NCBI RefSeq assembly: GCF_013426205.1
Contig: NC_089422.1
Location: 3,720,001-3,784,000, forward strand
Direction of reading: 5' to 3'
Length of the DNA stretch: 64,000 nucleotides
DNA from: Metarhizium brunneum
Taxonomy: Eukaryota; Ascomycota; Sordariomycetes; Hypocreales; Clavicipitaceae
A program made the position numbers and the translations under genes. The notes beneath the pieces are model-generated. The model worked only from the letters and a program-made list of their open reading frames with translations. It did no database searches and was not told the origin of the DNA. Positions 1-14,233 of the stretch are shown here, piece by piece; position 1 is the first letter of the stretch; every line of letters starts with the position of its first letter.

Positions 1-2589
1 TAGCGATGTTGTCGAACAGATCTGCCTGACCGCCGGGAATAATCGCACCTTCTGCCCATTCGCCTGAGTTGCCGCCATTGACGCGTTGTATGACGAGATT
101 CGCGAGGCTGAAGGTTGTGTAGCTCAGGCCGAAACCAAACTCGTATCGAGGAGTGATATTATGCATTTCAAAGTACTTGTAGTCAAGATACACGCCCTCC
201 GTAAAGTTGGACTGTGGAAACTTCTGGAATTTGCCGGCGGGTTCGTCGGGGCTGAGCAAATGACTATAGTCTGATTCCTTTCTGGCCACGGTATAACTGA
301 GCTTGCCTGAAAAGCCGGCTTCTCCGTAGAGTAACCTGACGAGGCTGGTTCCACTATCTCGGCCTGGTAAATGAGCAAAAATAATTGCTGTTACGTTGGG
401 ATGGTCGACGAAGCTCTCGACGATCCTTGGCCCGGCATTGTGAAGCACCACAACAGTCTTGTTGCATTGATCAGCCACTGTTTTGACGAGTGAGTCAGTA
501 AAGTTGTCGTGGAGACTGGGACGATCGTATCCCTCCGACGCCCATGCATTCCCAAATACAATGCACGTATCTGTGCTGGGAACGACCACAGGCTCTGGCA
601 TTCCAAAGTCGTGGAATATAGCAGTGTCGTCTTGAGCGGCTCTCATCGAAATGGCGTCATACGGCGCAACAAAAACAGCAGGAGTTCCCGCACCGGATCC
701 TCCTCCACCCATGATAGTGCCGTTGACAGCAATATTGGGATATTTGGCTTGCTGCCCGCCGAGCTGGCTTGACAGGACGTCGTCAATACTGACTGACGTC
801 AATCCAAATCGCCACAAGTTGATCAAGAGGTCACCAGGTCCGGGAGAGAGAGAGTCAGCAGATCGTGCTGAATATCCAAACAGCGAGAGCATTCGAGGGG
901 ACTTCAAGGGGAGCGTATTCTTGGTATTCTTGACGAGAACGTGTCCTTCAATGGCTCCATCTAAAAGCACAGGCCGATCATTGTGATCGCGACCCTCGAT
1001 GGTCTCATGTGGTTGTCGAACATCCAGAGGCATACCAATGCCGGGCTTGTCGAATATGGCATCCTGACCAAACTGGTACCATGTGGTTAAGATCCTAATA
1101 TGCAATCGGTTAGTTGTTAATCAACCAAGACCTTGAAAAAAAAAAGAGGTACCTAGTTGCCATGTCTGTGACTCGGGACTCTGGGACAGAGCCGTTCTTG
1201 ACAGCTTTCACAAGATGATCTCCCCAAAAGCCATCTCCGCTTGGCATAACCATATCCATTCCTGCAAGAGCTGTAGCAACCCCAGCATGTTGAGCACCCC
1301 AATCGGACATGACGAAACCCTGTATCATTCTGAGTGCTGTGTCCTAAACACATGTATTGATCCGAGTCTACTCACCTGGAAACCAAGCTCTGTCTTGAGA
1401 AGACCATTGAGAGTTTTGCTGTTGGCACAGCCATATGAGTTGTTGATTCGCTGATAGGAGCACATAATGTTGCCTGTTCCAGCTCTTACGCCGTCTTGGA
1501 ATGGCCTTGTCTAAGGATTTAGTGACATGATACCAGTTTCATGGGTTTGGACTATACAGGCCAATGAACACATACCAGAGATAAACTTCGTGCATGGTTT
1601 TGTCATCGACATTTGATGATACAGCTTCAACTTCCCCGCTGGGATTTCTGTTCAGCTCTTGTTCGTTGGCAATGTAATGCTAGCGATATGATCAGTAAGG
1701 AAACCCTTTTCGCCTTCAAATTCTTTATTCTGTACTTTGAGGCTAGTCTGAACCCCTCGACTCTGGACGCCTTGGATAGTCTGAGCCACCAAAGAGCCAG
1801 ACAGATACGGGTCTGCTGAAAATCCTTCCCAGTTCCTCCCGCCTCGAACGACTCTCCAAGCTGGCCCAACCATTGGGCCTAGAAGAACGTTGACGCCTTT
1901 CCTTCTGAACTCACCGCCCATGGCGGCACCACGTCTTCGTGCCAGGTCTTTGTTCCAACTGCAAGAACATTGTCAGCATAGTTCAAAGCTTGGGGGATCC
2001 TCTTTCCAACACGCAGGCATCCGGAGTGCGCACCTCGTTCCGACGTGAATACCGGCAGGATAAGCATTGACAAAATCGGTATTTCGAAGACCATTGCCAG
2101 CATCGCTGACACACATTCCGGGAAAGTTCAGTCGTTTGTTGGGATAGATGCTACCAGAGCAACCCGTTCTTAGATCGACGCCCCCGGTAACATTTACCTA
2201 ATATACCAACTTGGTCAGCAAGCGGTATTTCATCACGGGGGGGGCATGCGTGGTTAGCACCTTTTCCTCTAATGTCATTTGGGAAACCAGTGCCTTGGCC
2301 TTTTGATAAGCGGCTGCCCATTGCGAGCCGCCCGTCATTTCCGCTATTTCATATTCCATCCATTAGCCCGACACCCGAATTCCTCCAATGTCACAAAGAC
2401 TCCGAGCCCTTTCCCGAAGGAAAACTCACGGGATGGATAAATAGGCGGCGATTGGCCGTAGAAATAGGCATCGTTTGTAATTGTGCCATTTCCAGCAGTC
2501 GTAGAAGCTGCCACAGTACTTGACGAACCGCTCTGCCATGCTGCCAGTCCAGCAAGGCTTGAAAGCACAAGTTGCTGTGTTGTGACCAT
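1..2589 (-). CDS. Secreted GH3 beta-glucosidase, 3' end beyond window
   Basis: Glycoside hydrolase family 3 beta-glucosidase, which releases glucose from cellobiose and other beta-glucosides outside the cell. The start at 2589 opens with a signal peptide ([19 protein letters not shown]). At least six short introns are visible; the first exon is 2430-2589 and the second 2261-2343. Family landmarks read in order: MTLEEKVNVTGG, then [19 protein letters not shown] spliced to [11 protein letters not shown], in which the Asp coded at 1302-1304 is the expected catalytic nucleophile. The fibronectin-III-type C-terminal part begins with [13 protein letters not shown] near 100-150. The frame stays open to base 1, so the final exon and stop lie outside. 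No lesion was seen. The architecture matches Aspergillus-type extracellular beta-glucosidases. Family assignment is firm; substrate preference is inferred. Confidence 0.93.
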
Positions 2590-5132
2590 GGTGCTCGATG
2601 TAATGAGAGCGAACGATGAGCCGCCCGTCCGACCAGGTATATATATGCTCCAACCCAGTACAATAAACAGAATGAACGCGAGAAATGCGATTCCAAAAAG
2701 AACGGTGGGGGGAGGTCGTTCGGTAAGTCCAAATTACCAGGCGGGAAATAAACAGACGCATGGGACAAGACAAAGCTCTTTATAAGCTTGTCAATCAACA
2801 CTAGCCCAAGACACAACACCCGGGGAGCTCACACTCCTTGCCCAATCAACCCCTCTAGACAGCTAGGACAGTAACACTCGCCAGCTATCATTCAAGCAGT
2901 GGAGACAAAAAGGAAGGAACCAGCTATGCGACGGACGGCAAAATGCATGTCTTATCGGCCCGGTCATATCGACGGCTTCTACGTCAACGATGTGACGGTG
3001 GACGGCCAAACCCAGCATCAAGGCCAGCAGCGCCGTACGAAAACAGCAGAAGACAGAAGACCCGGACCCGTGGTGTCACCAGATTGATAGCGCGGGGAAA
3101 CGCACGGCAGCTGCACGATCCCACGCAAATCCACTTGCGCGGGGAACAGGGATCGGGTCCGGCTTTTTGCAATGTGGGGGTTGAAGAAAGGCCTAGCGCC
3201 AGGTCCAAGAATATCGATGAGCTCTGCAAGGACTGTTGATGAATAATGAAGGGGCAAGATAACGCCTTGTCTGGGAGTAATTTATCCTGGCTGAGAAAGG
3301 CCAGAACCCAGTTATAGTAAAATAGAAGCAAAAGGATACAGCACCGAGCCCAATCAAGAAAAAGCAGAAGGGCAACATACGATCTACTCGCAACATTGTA
3401 TTCGGAGGAGGCACGACCGTCCCGGGAGAGCAAGCGCCTGCCTACCTACCCTAGGTACATACGAAGTAGGTGGGTATGTGGCTACACAGCGCCTTCCCTA
3501 ATCCTGCCCAAAGGTCCACGGGTCCTTCCTCGTGGCAGCGAGGTCACTGGTGCTTTTGGTCCATCCAGCGACGACGATGACAACTAGTTGACCAGTTGAG
3601 CCTAAGTAGTGTCCTGGACCTGGGCAGTTCCCCGTCGAGCGAAGCCAATCCGAGCGAGTACTCCTTGCGCCAACCGAACTTGGCTGCATGACGCGGTAGA
3701 ACATCGGGACACTGTAGATTCTAAATGGATTGGTGACGCAGACCATCAGTATGCGTGTTTACCCTTTTTATTCTGTTGTATTCCCTCTGGGACCTGGTGG
3801 CTCAACACCAACAGGTTGGAAGGGGAAAAAGGGGCGCGGCCGTCGGTAAACGGAATGGCGACAACTCGCCTCCCGTCGGAACACAACTTGTCCTAGAAGA
3901 AAGCCAACTGGGATGATTGGCCTGGCCACAGCATCAATTGATGCCGATACATGATAAATACAGCAAGGAAATGGAGCCAAGGCCGTCTTCCCCCCCAGTT
4001 CGCTGTCGAGTTGACAAGCCATCGGCCCTATTCAGAAGCTAGGTCAACAGGCGAACCAAGTCTGAAGCCATCACTACGCGCTTCTCCAATCCGTAAGTGG
4101 CAGTCTTTTGCGACAGACAGGGCATTCGAGGCCGTGTTTCATTTTAAAAAAAAAACTGCCCCGAGGGTTATGCAGACGATATGTGAGAAACGGTTGGGGC
4201 TAGAGAATTGGTGCAAGATGAGAATCATGGAGCTGAACCGAGGCACAGATCAACCAGTGGTCTTCACTGCTGCTACTTTTTCTTTTTTTTCGACATGGGA
4301 AGGCGAGTCCGTAGACTGTCAATTTCATTACATTTCCACCCCATCTTTTATGTACCATCATTGTATCATATCCCTCCGTCGACTGTTATGGTATACTCTC
4401 CCATGACCCACTGAAATTTCCTGGCCAGCAACAAATATCCCAAGCGTAACAAGACAACAGGTATCTGGGTATCAATGAGTCGCGTCTCCGCTCGTTCTCT
4501 TTTTGGCGCGGAACCCTTTTACCGCCCAAGACGTCCTTTTCCGCGGGGGGATGACAGCGCACTCTGCCGGTGAGCAATACCGCCTCTGCGCTTCGCCAAA
4601 TGCTGGAACTGGCAGACAAATACAATGCCACGCGTGTCCCGGTGGTGCCCTAGTTATTGATGGTATTCGTTGTGACCGTTTCGAAGCTGCTAGAAGCGGC
4701 AGATTGATAAGTCTGTTCGCCTGGTTATTCGCGACGATCCCTCACTGTCTGTCTGTCTTGCTGCTCGCCCCGCGACCCTCAATGATGCAAATGATCAAAA
4801 GAAATAAATGTCGAATAGTACCGGCCGTAATCCATGTATTCATACAAACTTGGGGGAAAATAAAGACGTAGAAAATGAACTTTGCCACCGTCGTTGTTTG
4901 TTGATCGTTCATTCAAAGTGACTATTATGTCCTCGCGCAACGAGCCGGGAAGGGTCAAATTTTGCAGAGTTTTGCCAACCCCAAGGACGTTCGTTTGGGA
5001 AAAGTGAGCCCTACCCCTTTTTTTCTGATAAAAAGAGCAAAATGGCCGGACGAGTCTGAGTTTGGTCCTGCATTGGTAAGAAAATGAAATCATGTAAATG
5101 ATTGATGAGATAAAGGGTTGGCGCTGTCATTG
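2590..5132. other. Intergenic, no gene supported
   Basis: Upstream region of the beta-glucosidase and downstream region of the G-alpha gene. Reading frames here are short, overlap on both strands and show no family motif or plausible splicing. A CCTAGGTAC-type sequence lies near 3450, and short A and T runs lie at about 4147 and 4280. Confidence 0.6.
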
Positions 5133-6621
5133 TCACAATATCAATTGCTTCAGATTACGTTGAATAATCATGTCTTGCACGGAGCCCATGGTAATCTTGA
5201 GCAAATTGGTGTCGGTGGCATTGGTGAAATGGCCGTAGATTTCCTTCTCAGGGTTTCGACTGAGGGCTCGGAATTTATCCAAAAAGTATTTGCTCGCGGC
5301 CTTGTAGTCATCCTCAGGGCCGTGGTAGTCGGTAAATCCATATTTGCTGATGGGGCTCTTTGGTAACTTCTCCTTGAACAAGTCCATCTTGTTCAGGAAG
5401 AGGATCATGGCTGACTTGGTGAACCAATGAGAGTTGGCAATGGATTCCCATAGCATCAATGCTTCATTCATTTGATTCTGTGAGTCTGGTTAGTATACAA
5501 CCGTCTGTGGTGAAACAGTCGTGCATTTTGAGAAGGAGGGGGAGAGGTTGGAAGAATCTGCCGTACACCGTCCTTGTCTTCTACGAGACACTGGTCGTAG
5601 CCACTGATGGCGACCAAGAAAAGCAGGCAATGGACATTCTCGAAGCAATGAATCCATTTCTTCCGCTCTGATCGCTGACCACCGACGTCGAACATTCGAT
5701 ACGTTAACTGACCGAGATCAAAGACACTTTCAGTAATGCCTGTGGTTCTGAGTCGTGAGCGAAGAAGATCCTGATCGTTTGGTACGTATCCATCGCCCCA
5801 TATGCGATCCATGTCATCGATAAAACTGGTTCATCTTGTCAGCGATGCCATTTGGTCATGGCCGTCGGTTGAGTCAAATGGCAACGTACTAGGCCAAGTT
5901 GTCGTGCAGCGCATATTCGTTGCCTTTGGCAATTGCCTTTTTCACTCCACCGTCCTTCCATAAGGCCTTGATGGGTCCCAAATAATCTTGTGGAAGCTTG
6001 TCCTCTGGACTGATTTCATGTTCTACAAGAATATGAGCCATGTGTTTCTGTCAAACCCATGTTAGCTGTCAGCGCAAAGATACTTGTCACATGCAACTAT
6101 CCCTTCTTCTTTTGGCCGGATCGCCGGTGACAGTCGCGCAGAGCGAAATCTGATGAGCAATGGCATACCTCATTGTCTGGGTTGTCAAAGTGATAATTCA
6201 ACTCGGTCATGGCTTCAGATATCGTGCGGAACGACTGAATGATGTTGCTGAAGACGACGGGTTTCCACTCCAAGCGTTCATTCTTGTTGAAACCTTGCGA
6301 GTATATGAGCTTCATCTGCTTCAAGATGGTCGATTTCCCAGACTCTCCAGCGCCTACAAGTTGCACATGATTAGCACAAGAGTCAGTCTGGGCGGCACGG
6401 CAAGGTGTGTTGCACGACCAAGTATGGGATGCCAGAGACTATCGCGGCTACGTGCCAACCACTGGTCTGCTGTGTCATGTCATGCATGGGCCGCGGTGCT
6501 TACCTAGAAGCAGCAGCTTGACTTCTTTCTGCATGCGCTTCTCGTCTTGGCGGATCATGCGGTCGAGTTCGCGTGAGCGAGCTGCCTCGCCATTGTTCTT
6601 ATCCCGCCCCCCGAAACACAT
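5133..6621 (-). CDS. Heterotrimeric G-protein alpha subunit, fungal group II
   Basis: GTP-binding alpha subunit that couples seven-span receptors to intracellular signalling at the plasma membrane. Five exons (6504-6621, 6169-6353, 5890-6047, 5567-5825, 5133-5477) join in phase to 354 residues, the usual length. The P-loop GAGESGKST is at residues 40-48, the switch-I arginine is R178 in RSRLRTTGI, and DVGGQR carries Q204, so numbering coincides with animal Gi. The N-terminus [10 protein letters not shown] has Cys2 for palmitoylation but lacks the MGxxxS myristoylation signal of fungal groups I and III. The C-terminal residues KQLIL lack the cysteine that pertussis toxin modifies. Both points fit group II (GNA-2/MagC-like). 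The group assignment comes from remembered family features; the G-alpha identity is certain. Confidence 0.95.
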
Positions 6622-7146
6622 GATGACTGAGAATGGGAGAATGCAAATGCAAATTGCTCAAGACCACGGGGGAATAGAGACTTGATCTGGCCGACAATCG
6701 CGGGAAGAGAAGGATCGGAGGCTTGAAGACGGAGATTGGGGAGCTGTCTGCAAGCTGCCCGTAATAAGCTGCCCGCGAGCTGTTCAATTTGGTGGCGGGG
6801 GCAGCAGCTTGAGCACTTGGGCACGCAGTTGGCAATGAAGCTCAAACCAACCCAACAGCTTCGGCGGCCAGGGTGCAGAGTCCAGTCCAGACGTTGTACG
6901 GCGACGAAGCCGGGATCTCCCTCCCCTTGTCTCTTGGATTGAAGAGTATTCGTCACTCCAGCACGGACGTTCGACGGCGACAAGAAAGTTGCGCAGAGGA
7001 GGTTATAACGGCCACGCACGGCGGATGAGAAGGAATGCCGCAAAGTTAGACTGCCCAGGAGATCCAAGGGAGCTAGCTAGCCCAGCCGTTTAGAGAAGGG
7101 ACCAAGTGAGACAGCACGAATCCCGGACCAGAACCCTTGGCCTGGT

Positions 7147-7178
7147 GGCTGATGGCTGATGGCTGATGGCAGATGGCT
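7147..7178. repeat. Short TGATGGC tandem repeat
   Basis: Three to four consecutive copies of a 7-bp unit (GCTGATG/GCAGATG), with one base change in the third copy. Probably a neutral microsatellite in the G-alpha upstream region. Confidence 0.7.
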
Positions 7179-7450
7179 AACGGTCGCGAGAACAGCCTGG
7201 TCGACAGCTCAGAGAAGAGAAAAAGGCGGCGGGAAGCAGACGAAAAAGAAACAATGATTACCCTCCCCAGAAAACTCGGCAAGGGCAGGGAACGTGGCAG
7301 AGACTGCTTCTGGGACTCTTGTTATTTTTTTTCATGTCCCTTATAGCATGTCTCGTCCTGTCTTCGGTGCTGCTGCTGCCAGGCTGCTGCTGCAGTACTA
7401 GTACTACGAGCAAGGGTAGCAGTCGTCTGGTAGTCTAAGCAGGCAGCGGA

Positions 7451-7498
7451 CATGGGACAGAACATGGGATAGAACATGGGACAGAACATGGGACAGAA
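7451..7498. repeat. 12-bp minisatellite CATGGGACAGAA, four units
   Basis: Four head-to-tail copies of a 12-bp unit; the second differs by one C-to-T change. A partial copy (CATGGGGACATGG) follows. The unit length is a multiple of three and one frame is open, but no gene surrounds it. Confidence 0.85.
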
Positions 7499-7587
7499 GA
7501 ACATGGGGACATGGATGGCTACAGGGGTGGGTTTGGTCGACCATGGGTGAGTGGACTCGACGAGGCTTACCGCACCACATACACATG

Positions 7588-7611
7588 TACGGAGTAGAGT
7601 AGTACGGAGTA
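7588..7611 (+). repeat. Paired TACGGAGTA motifs
   Basis: Two exact copies of the 9-bp motif in direct orientation, 15 bp apart start to start (7588 and 7603). They are part of a family of twelve exact copies in the window, all intergenic. Confidence 0.8.
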
Positions 7612-10600
7612 CTCTGTACGCAGCTTATGACATGCCTACCAAATAATGGTGTTGCAGCGAGTGGCACGGTCTGACGGTGGTTGCAGCCAGGCTGCTTGAC
7701 GTTGAGTACAGAGTGCCGACGATGGGATTTTCCACAGCGCAAGGTGCCCGACGCCCGACATACATGTGCATGTTCCTCTTCATGCTCATGTGCTTATTGC
7801 GCACTATTTCTCTGGGATGCTCCCAAGACTTCGAAATGCATCTTGCGGCAAGGCAGTCTTTGAGGGGATGGGTGAGCATCAGAGTCTTGAGGGGTAGAGT
7901 GACATTTGATGGCTTTGCTTACTGACGACGCCTTGTTATTGGTGAGGCACCCATTTGTTCGTCGGGCCGGCTTAAAAGATTCGAATAACAAGGCAATTTG
8001 GTGGACCATTCATTGGACAACTGATGATGACCGTTTTCGGTCGTCGTCTGTCCCCATGGTGAGGCTCGACATCTTGTTCAAGGTGCCGGGAGCATTGACG
8101 AAGCTGCTGAGCTCCGTGGTGGCTGCGACAAACCGCTACATCCTGAGCAGCCGTTCTGCATGTGCGCGCTCTCGTTCCACAGAAATCTTCTTTCCGGCGA
8201 TGGAGTGCTAGGCAAGAATAGGCGCCTACAATCGCAGGTCGTATTTGAAAACAAATATCTCGCCTTCCAGTTTCGGAGAAGCCCTGCAAATGCCCGGCGC
8301 ATACATACTACGCAGAGGAATGTTCATATGCTTCTGTCTGTCTGTCGTCTTCCGCCCCCAAACGAACAGGTCGAGATGGTGGCCAACAGAAACCCCTGTC
8401 GGCTCTGTTGAGGTGTTGGCAACCACGAATTCACCATCTACTAGCAGTGACAAACTGCTGCACTGCAAAAAACCCTGCTGGCCGCCGTGGGGCGTCGCTT
8501 TTGAGGCTTCCCACACAGCAAAGAGATGGGATGGCACACCGAAACCCGCCACATGTCAGCAGTAGCTCGGTAGAGTTGATCCCGGCTCATGCTCTTCGAA
8601 TGCTTGTCTCGTGGTTGGGACCCGGGTTTCTGTTCCAGATAGGTAGTACTACTACGGAGTAGTTATTTGTTGGCAGTAATCGGTGTATGTACTGCGGCAA
8701 ACGCCAAGACAGTGGAATAAGCAAATGCTCCTTCGAAATGATCGCTGGGCCTGTCTCTGTAGCCCATGCCATGTCTGGCGACCGCAGAGACATGTCGAGG
8801 ACAATCACTTGGCATCAAGTCCTGTTGTTCCAATCGTCTTCCGTGGTAGTAATACTACTCCGTATCCGTATGTATGGCCCTTTGCAACATACTTCGGCAC
8901 TACTCCGTGTGCTCAACGTGTTTGGGCTGGTTGCCACAGCTTGGCTGGCCATGGCACCAGTGACGGCACCAGATGGAGCAAACTGAAGAGGTCCTTCGAA
9001 CGTCGGCGCACCTCCATAGCACTGGTAAGGCGTAATTGCGAAAAGACAGCCGTGGAGTACTCTGTACATCGCCTTAGCCTGTTTACCGCCGTTGCCATGT
9101 TGCTTCTAGAAATGAGTACGAATGCCTTGTCCTTGTTTATTAAGCAACATAAGGGGCATGGCATGGGACGGTTTCTCACTCCTGGTCAAAACCTAGTCCC
9201 AGTTTGTGGTATCGGGTCGGGCCCCCGGCTGCGACCCATCGCTGACAACATACATAAATAAGCAAAGAGTCTCAACTCCAATCATGGTGTTGTACAGGAT
9301 GACTGGGCGAGGTGCCAACTGGAACGATGTGGAAGCGGAGGAGCCCTGCCCGAGACAAAAAGATGGGTGATTGTGCTGTCGGGGGTTGGTGAAGTGACAC
9401 TCGGACTGACGATGCTCATTGTCCGTAGGTCCAGCATGAATTCCTTCCTTCTCAAACCCAGAGCAAAAGCTAGTGTGCTTCTTTAAAACCTGGCGCAGCT
9501 AATTGTTCGTGATGGCGAAAAAGTATATCAACACGTGCCTAGCCGACTCAAAGAGGGTAATTCGCAAATACTGATCTGATGCTTAAACTGATGCCAGTCT
9601 TCCCCTACAGGGCAAAGTCAATCCGAATCTGCACAGCTAATGGCTGAAAATGTACGGAGTACAGCCAAGTGCAGACGTCGGTAGTACGTGCTGTTGGGCC
9701 CCTCAGTGGCCATAGGATCCACGTTTGCGAGTGACGAACTGAGCTTCCGAATTCATGCCCGCATATTATTGAGTTGAAGTGACATGCCAAAGATCCTAAT
9801 GTGACTCGTACAGTCGTGAAAGCTTATGCAGGGAGTGCCCAGTACATCAATAATTTAATGCCTGGCTTAATGCCAGGTTTGCAGAGCTTGGCGCATAGTC
9901 CGATGTTCTCTTGACGTGGATTTGCTTTCGCCTATGGACTGAGTTGCTTCTTTGAGGCCATCCCCTCGCTAAAGTGTCAGGTTTCACTAGGCCTCACTCA
10001 GCAATGAACCCGGAATTAGAGGAGTGGGTTGTTCCCCACGAAAGGGGAGCGGAGTACTACTAACGACGATTGTAATACAATGCAGTAAACCGAATTAACT
10101 GTCTTTTAACAGGGAGGAGTTCATGGCCAACCTTTATGCTGTCATGTGTTCCGCCGTAGTGTATGTAGGGTGTTCGTGCTTGGGGAGGAACGCCGCCTGA
10201 TGGTCGTTTGACCGTTTCCAGAGACCTTCGGACATGCGCTAGAGGAATAAAGCAGGGCCCAGGGGTTCGCAGCAACCGAAAACAGCGACTCGTGGCCGTT
10301 GTCCTTGCGGGGAGGACAAGGCCAGGGGTGAGATGATGTTGGATATGTACACTAAACAAGATCCTGCGTGATGGACGCTGCCTTGGTGGGCGCGTGAAGC
10401 ATCTTGGTAAAGTTGACCAATTTACCGTCCATGGCCGGATGGAGTCATGACCTGCGTCAAAGGCGAGGCTCTCGGGGGAGAGACTCGTCTCGTCAAGGAA
10501 TACGGGCCCCGCGTCGTAACATGTGTTGTATTGTATGCATGAACAGGCGATGGGGTACATTAAACGTCAAATATTTGCGACTCGTCCGTGATTAATGGCA

Positions 10601-11999
10601 CACAGCCATGTGGGTTCATGCGATGGCACGGTGAGTCCCACGCATTCCCAGGTCTGCTACAGAATATTAATAAAGTCAATACAACACAAGACGCATTGCA
10701 GATCGACAAGGCTGTAGTATTGTCTGTTTGCTGGCCCAGAGCATGGGGTACGGAGTAGGGTAGGTGCGCCACTGTCCGCCATCATGCTGGCCATGTCCAT
10801 TGCTAGCCGGCTCCACGGGCCGTTCCACTTTGTCGTGGCGTGATTTGTGCTAAAGAAATTAGTGTGTGAATTATGTGGTAAGAGGATTTGAGGGAGGGCA
10901 AGGGAGAGCGCGATGGAAGATAAAGGGCTTCATCAAATGGGTTGAGTCCGACTCGGAGGGTGACAAGATTGACGGCTACGTACCGAGTGGACTGAGCGGA
11001 GCGGTTGAGGGTGTCCAAGATGTGGACGAGGAAGGAGCGACATTGAACCACGCCACGATGATGCCATCAATGTATTCGCATCAACAAGACAGCATGGGAG
11101 GGCCCTGTTGTCGCACTGGTTGGGATTCGGAAAATGGGAAATAACAGGTTTCAGAGGGTTTCCGGCAATCTCTTCTGCCCCAGGAACACAGATGCCCAAA
11201 TACGTCATATCCGATGGCAAGCATTACGGTGTATTATTACAATGCAACACGGCTGGACAAAGTACCACTAGGCAGGCTTCAGGGACACATGCATGATCAA
11301 CATGGTGTCCACCCTTGCGATAGCGCATCATGCTCTCAGATACAGAGTAGCAGAACGAGAATCCTCGGACCATTCACCACGTGGACAACCAACCCAAGAG
11401 GTTCATGCCATTTACAAACATGCTTCCCAACGTGCGCGCGCGCGTGTGTGTCTCAAGCAAGGTGGTTTCATCATACCCTATTGTATGTACAGCGGTGTAC
11501 TAGTATATGTCAATAAGTACCGAGTGCTGCCCAAGGGCCCTTTACATTTATTTAGCCTTTGGATTCTGCGCCACCAGCCGTCAGCGACTAATAAGTGGAC
11601 GAGCCACTCAAGAAGACCAGACTTGACCCAACCGAGCCGGGACATCAAGCTCTTAGCTTACCGCTTACCACCAGCAAGCACATTGATGTCAAGGTGACCG
11701 AGTTTAAACAAACGAAACACCGCATCCGCCAGAGTCCATGATATTGCCGCTCACCATCTCAAGCTGTGGGCGGGTATTCCCAACATGGTAATTTTTTGAG
11801 AACTAGTCCGTAAATATCAAGTTGACCAGACTTGATACGGAGTACGGATTGCCGAACGGCCCCTCAAGCACGGTGTAGCTTGCAGCCCCGCGGACGCCGC
11901 CGCCAAAATTTTTATCTTGCACCAGACCAGACAGACGACAGGCACCATGATTGACCCCACCATCGGCTTCTTCAGCCACCACTTGCAGACGGCATTGGG

Positions 12000-12128
12000 A
12001 TGAAAAAGTTGCTCTTGTCCCAGCTTCAGCGATCCTTCACCTCTCCTCTCTTCGCGTCTTCAGCCTTCCTGATACCCCAATTCTGCACGCCGTATCCTAT
12101 TTCTCGGTATTCCAACAAGTTTGTCAAG
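12000..12128 (+). other. In-frame N-terminal extension of spermidine synthase
   Basis: The ATG at 12000 opens 43 codons that run without a stop into the main start at 12129. The peptide begins MKKLLLSQLQRSFTSPLF, has six Lys/Arg, no Asp or Glu, and many Ser, Leu and Phe residues, as in mitochondrial presequences. It could be a leader for an alternative isoform or merely 5' untranslated sequence. Confidence 0.45.
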
Positions 12129-13812
<1,684 letters not shown>

Positions 13813-14233
13813 GTGTTCGGTTTTGGATATAGATTTGAGACCAAGCATCTAAAAAGGGGAAAAAATGGACACGGCCCTCTCTGAGCGCAATGGTTCGATA
13901 TGACGGCAAAATTGATGGGGTGAAACAACATAAAAAAGGGGTTTGGGAGCTTGATGGCGGCGGCGGCCTTTGGGACACAAGTCAACAGGAGTAATTACCC
14001 CGACACTTTGATCTTGGGTAGTCTGCGCAGAAATGTCTGCGAACACGAATAGAATAACGAATTTGACGTTTATTCCTCAACAATGTTGCCGTATTCATAA
14101 GATGGTGACAATTGGCGCCTACCTGTATTAGTCTCGTTCCATATATTCTACGCACTACCTACCGTAGACCCCGTGCATCTCCTCAACCCCAACCCCAACT
14201 CAATTGACATCACTCACTCACTCACTCGGGTCG
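13813..14233. other. Convergent intergenic spacer
   Basis: Shared 3' flank of spermidine synthase (+) and the NIT-type amidase (-). It must hold both transcript ends; nothing else was recognised. Confidence 0.6.

Larger units (their letters stand above)
6622..12128. other. 5.5-kb gene-poor region
   Basis: No convincing gene was found. Reading frames are short and contradictory on the two strands. The stretch is not obviously AT-rich, so it does not look like a heavily RIP-mutated transposon. It contains two short tandem repeats (7147-7178 and 7451-7498) and seven of the twelve exact TACGGAGTA motifs in the window. The right end (about 11.95-12.13 kb) is the promoter and leader of spermidine synthase. 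Confidence 0.6.
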
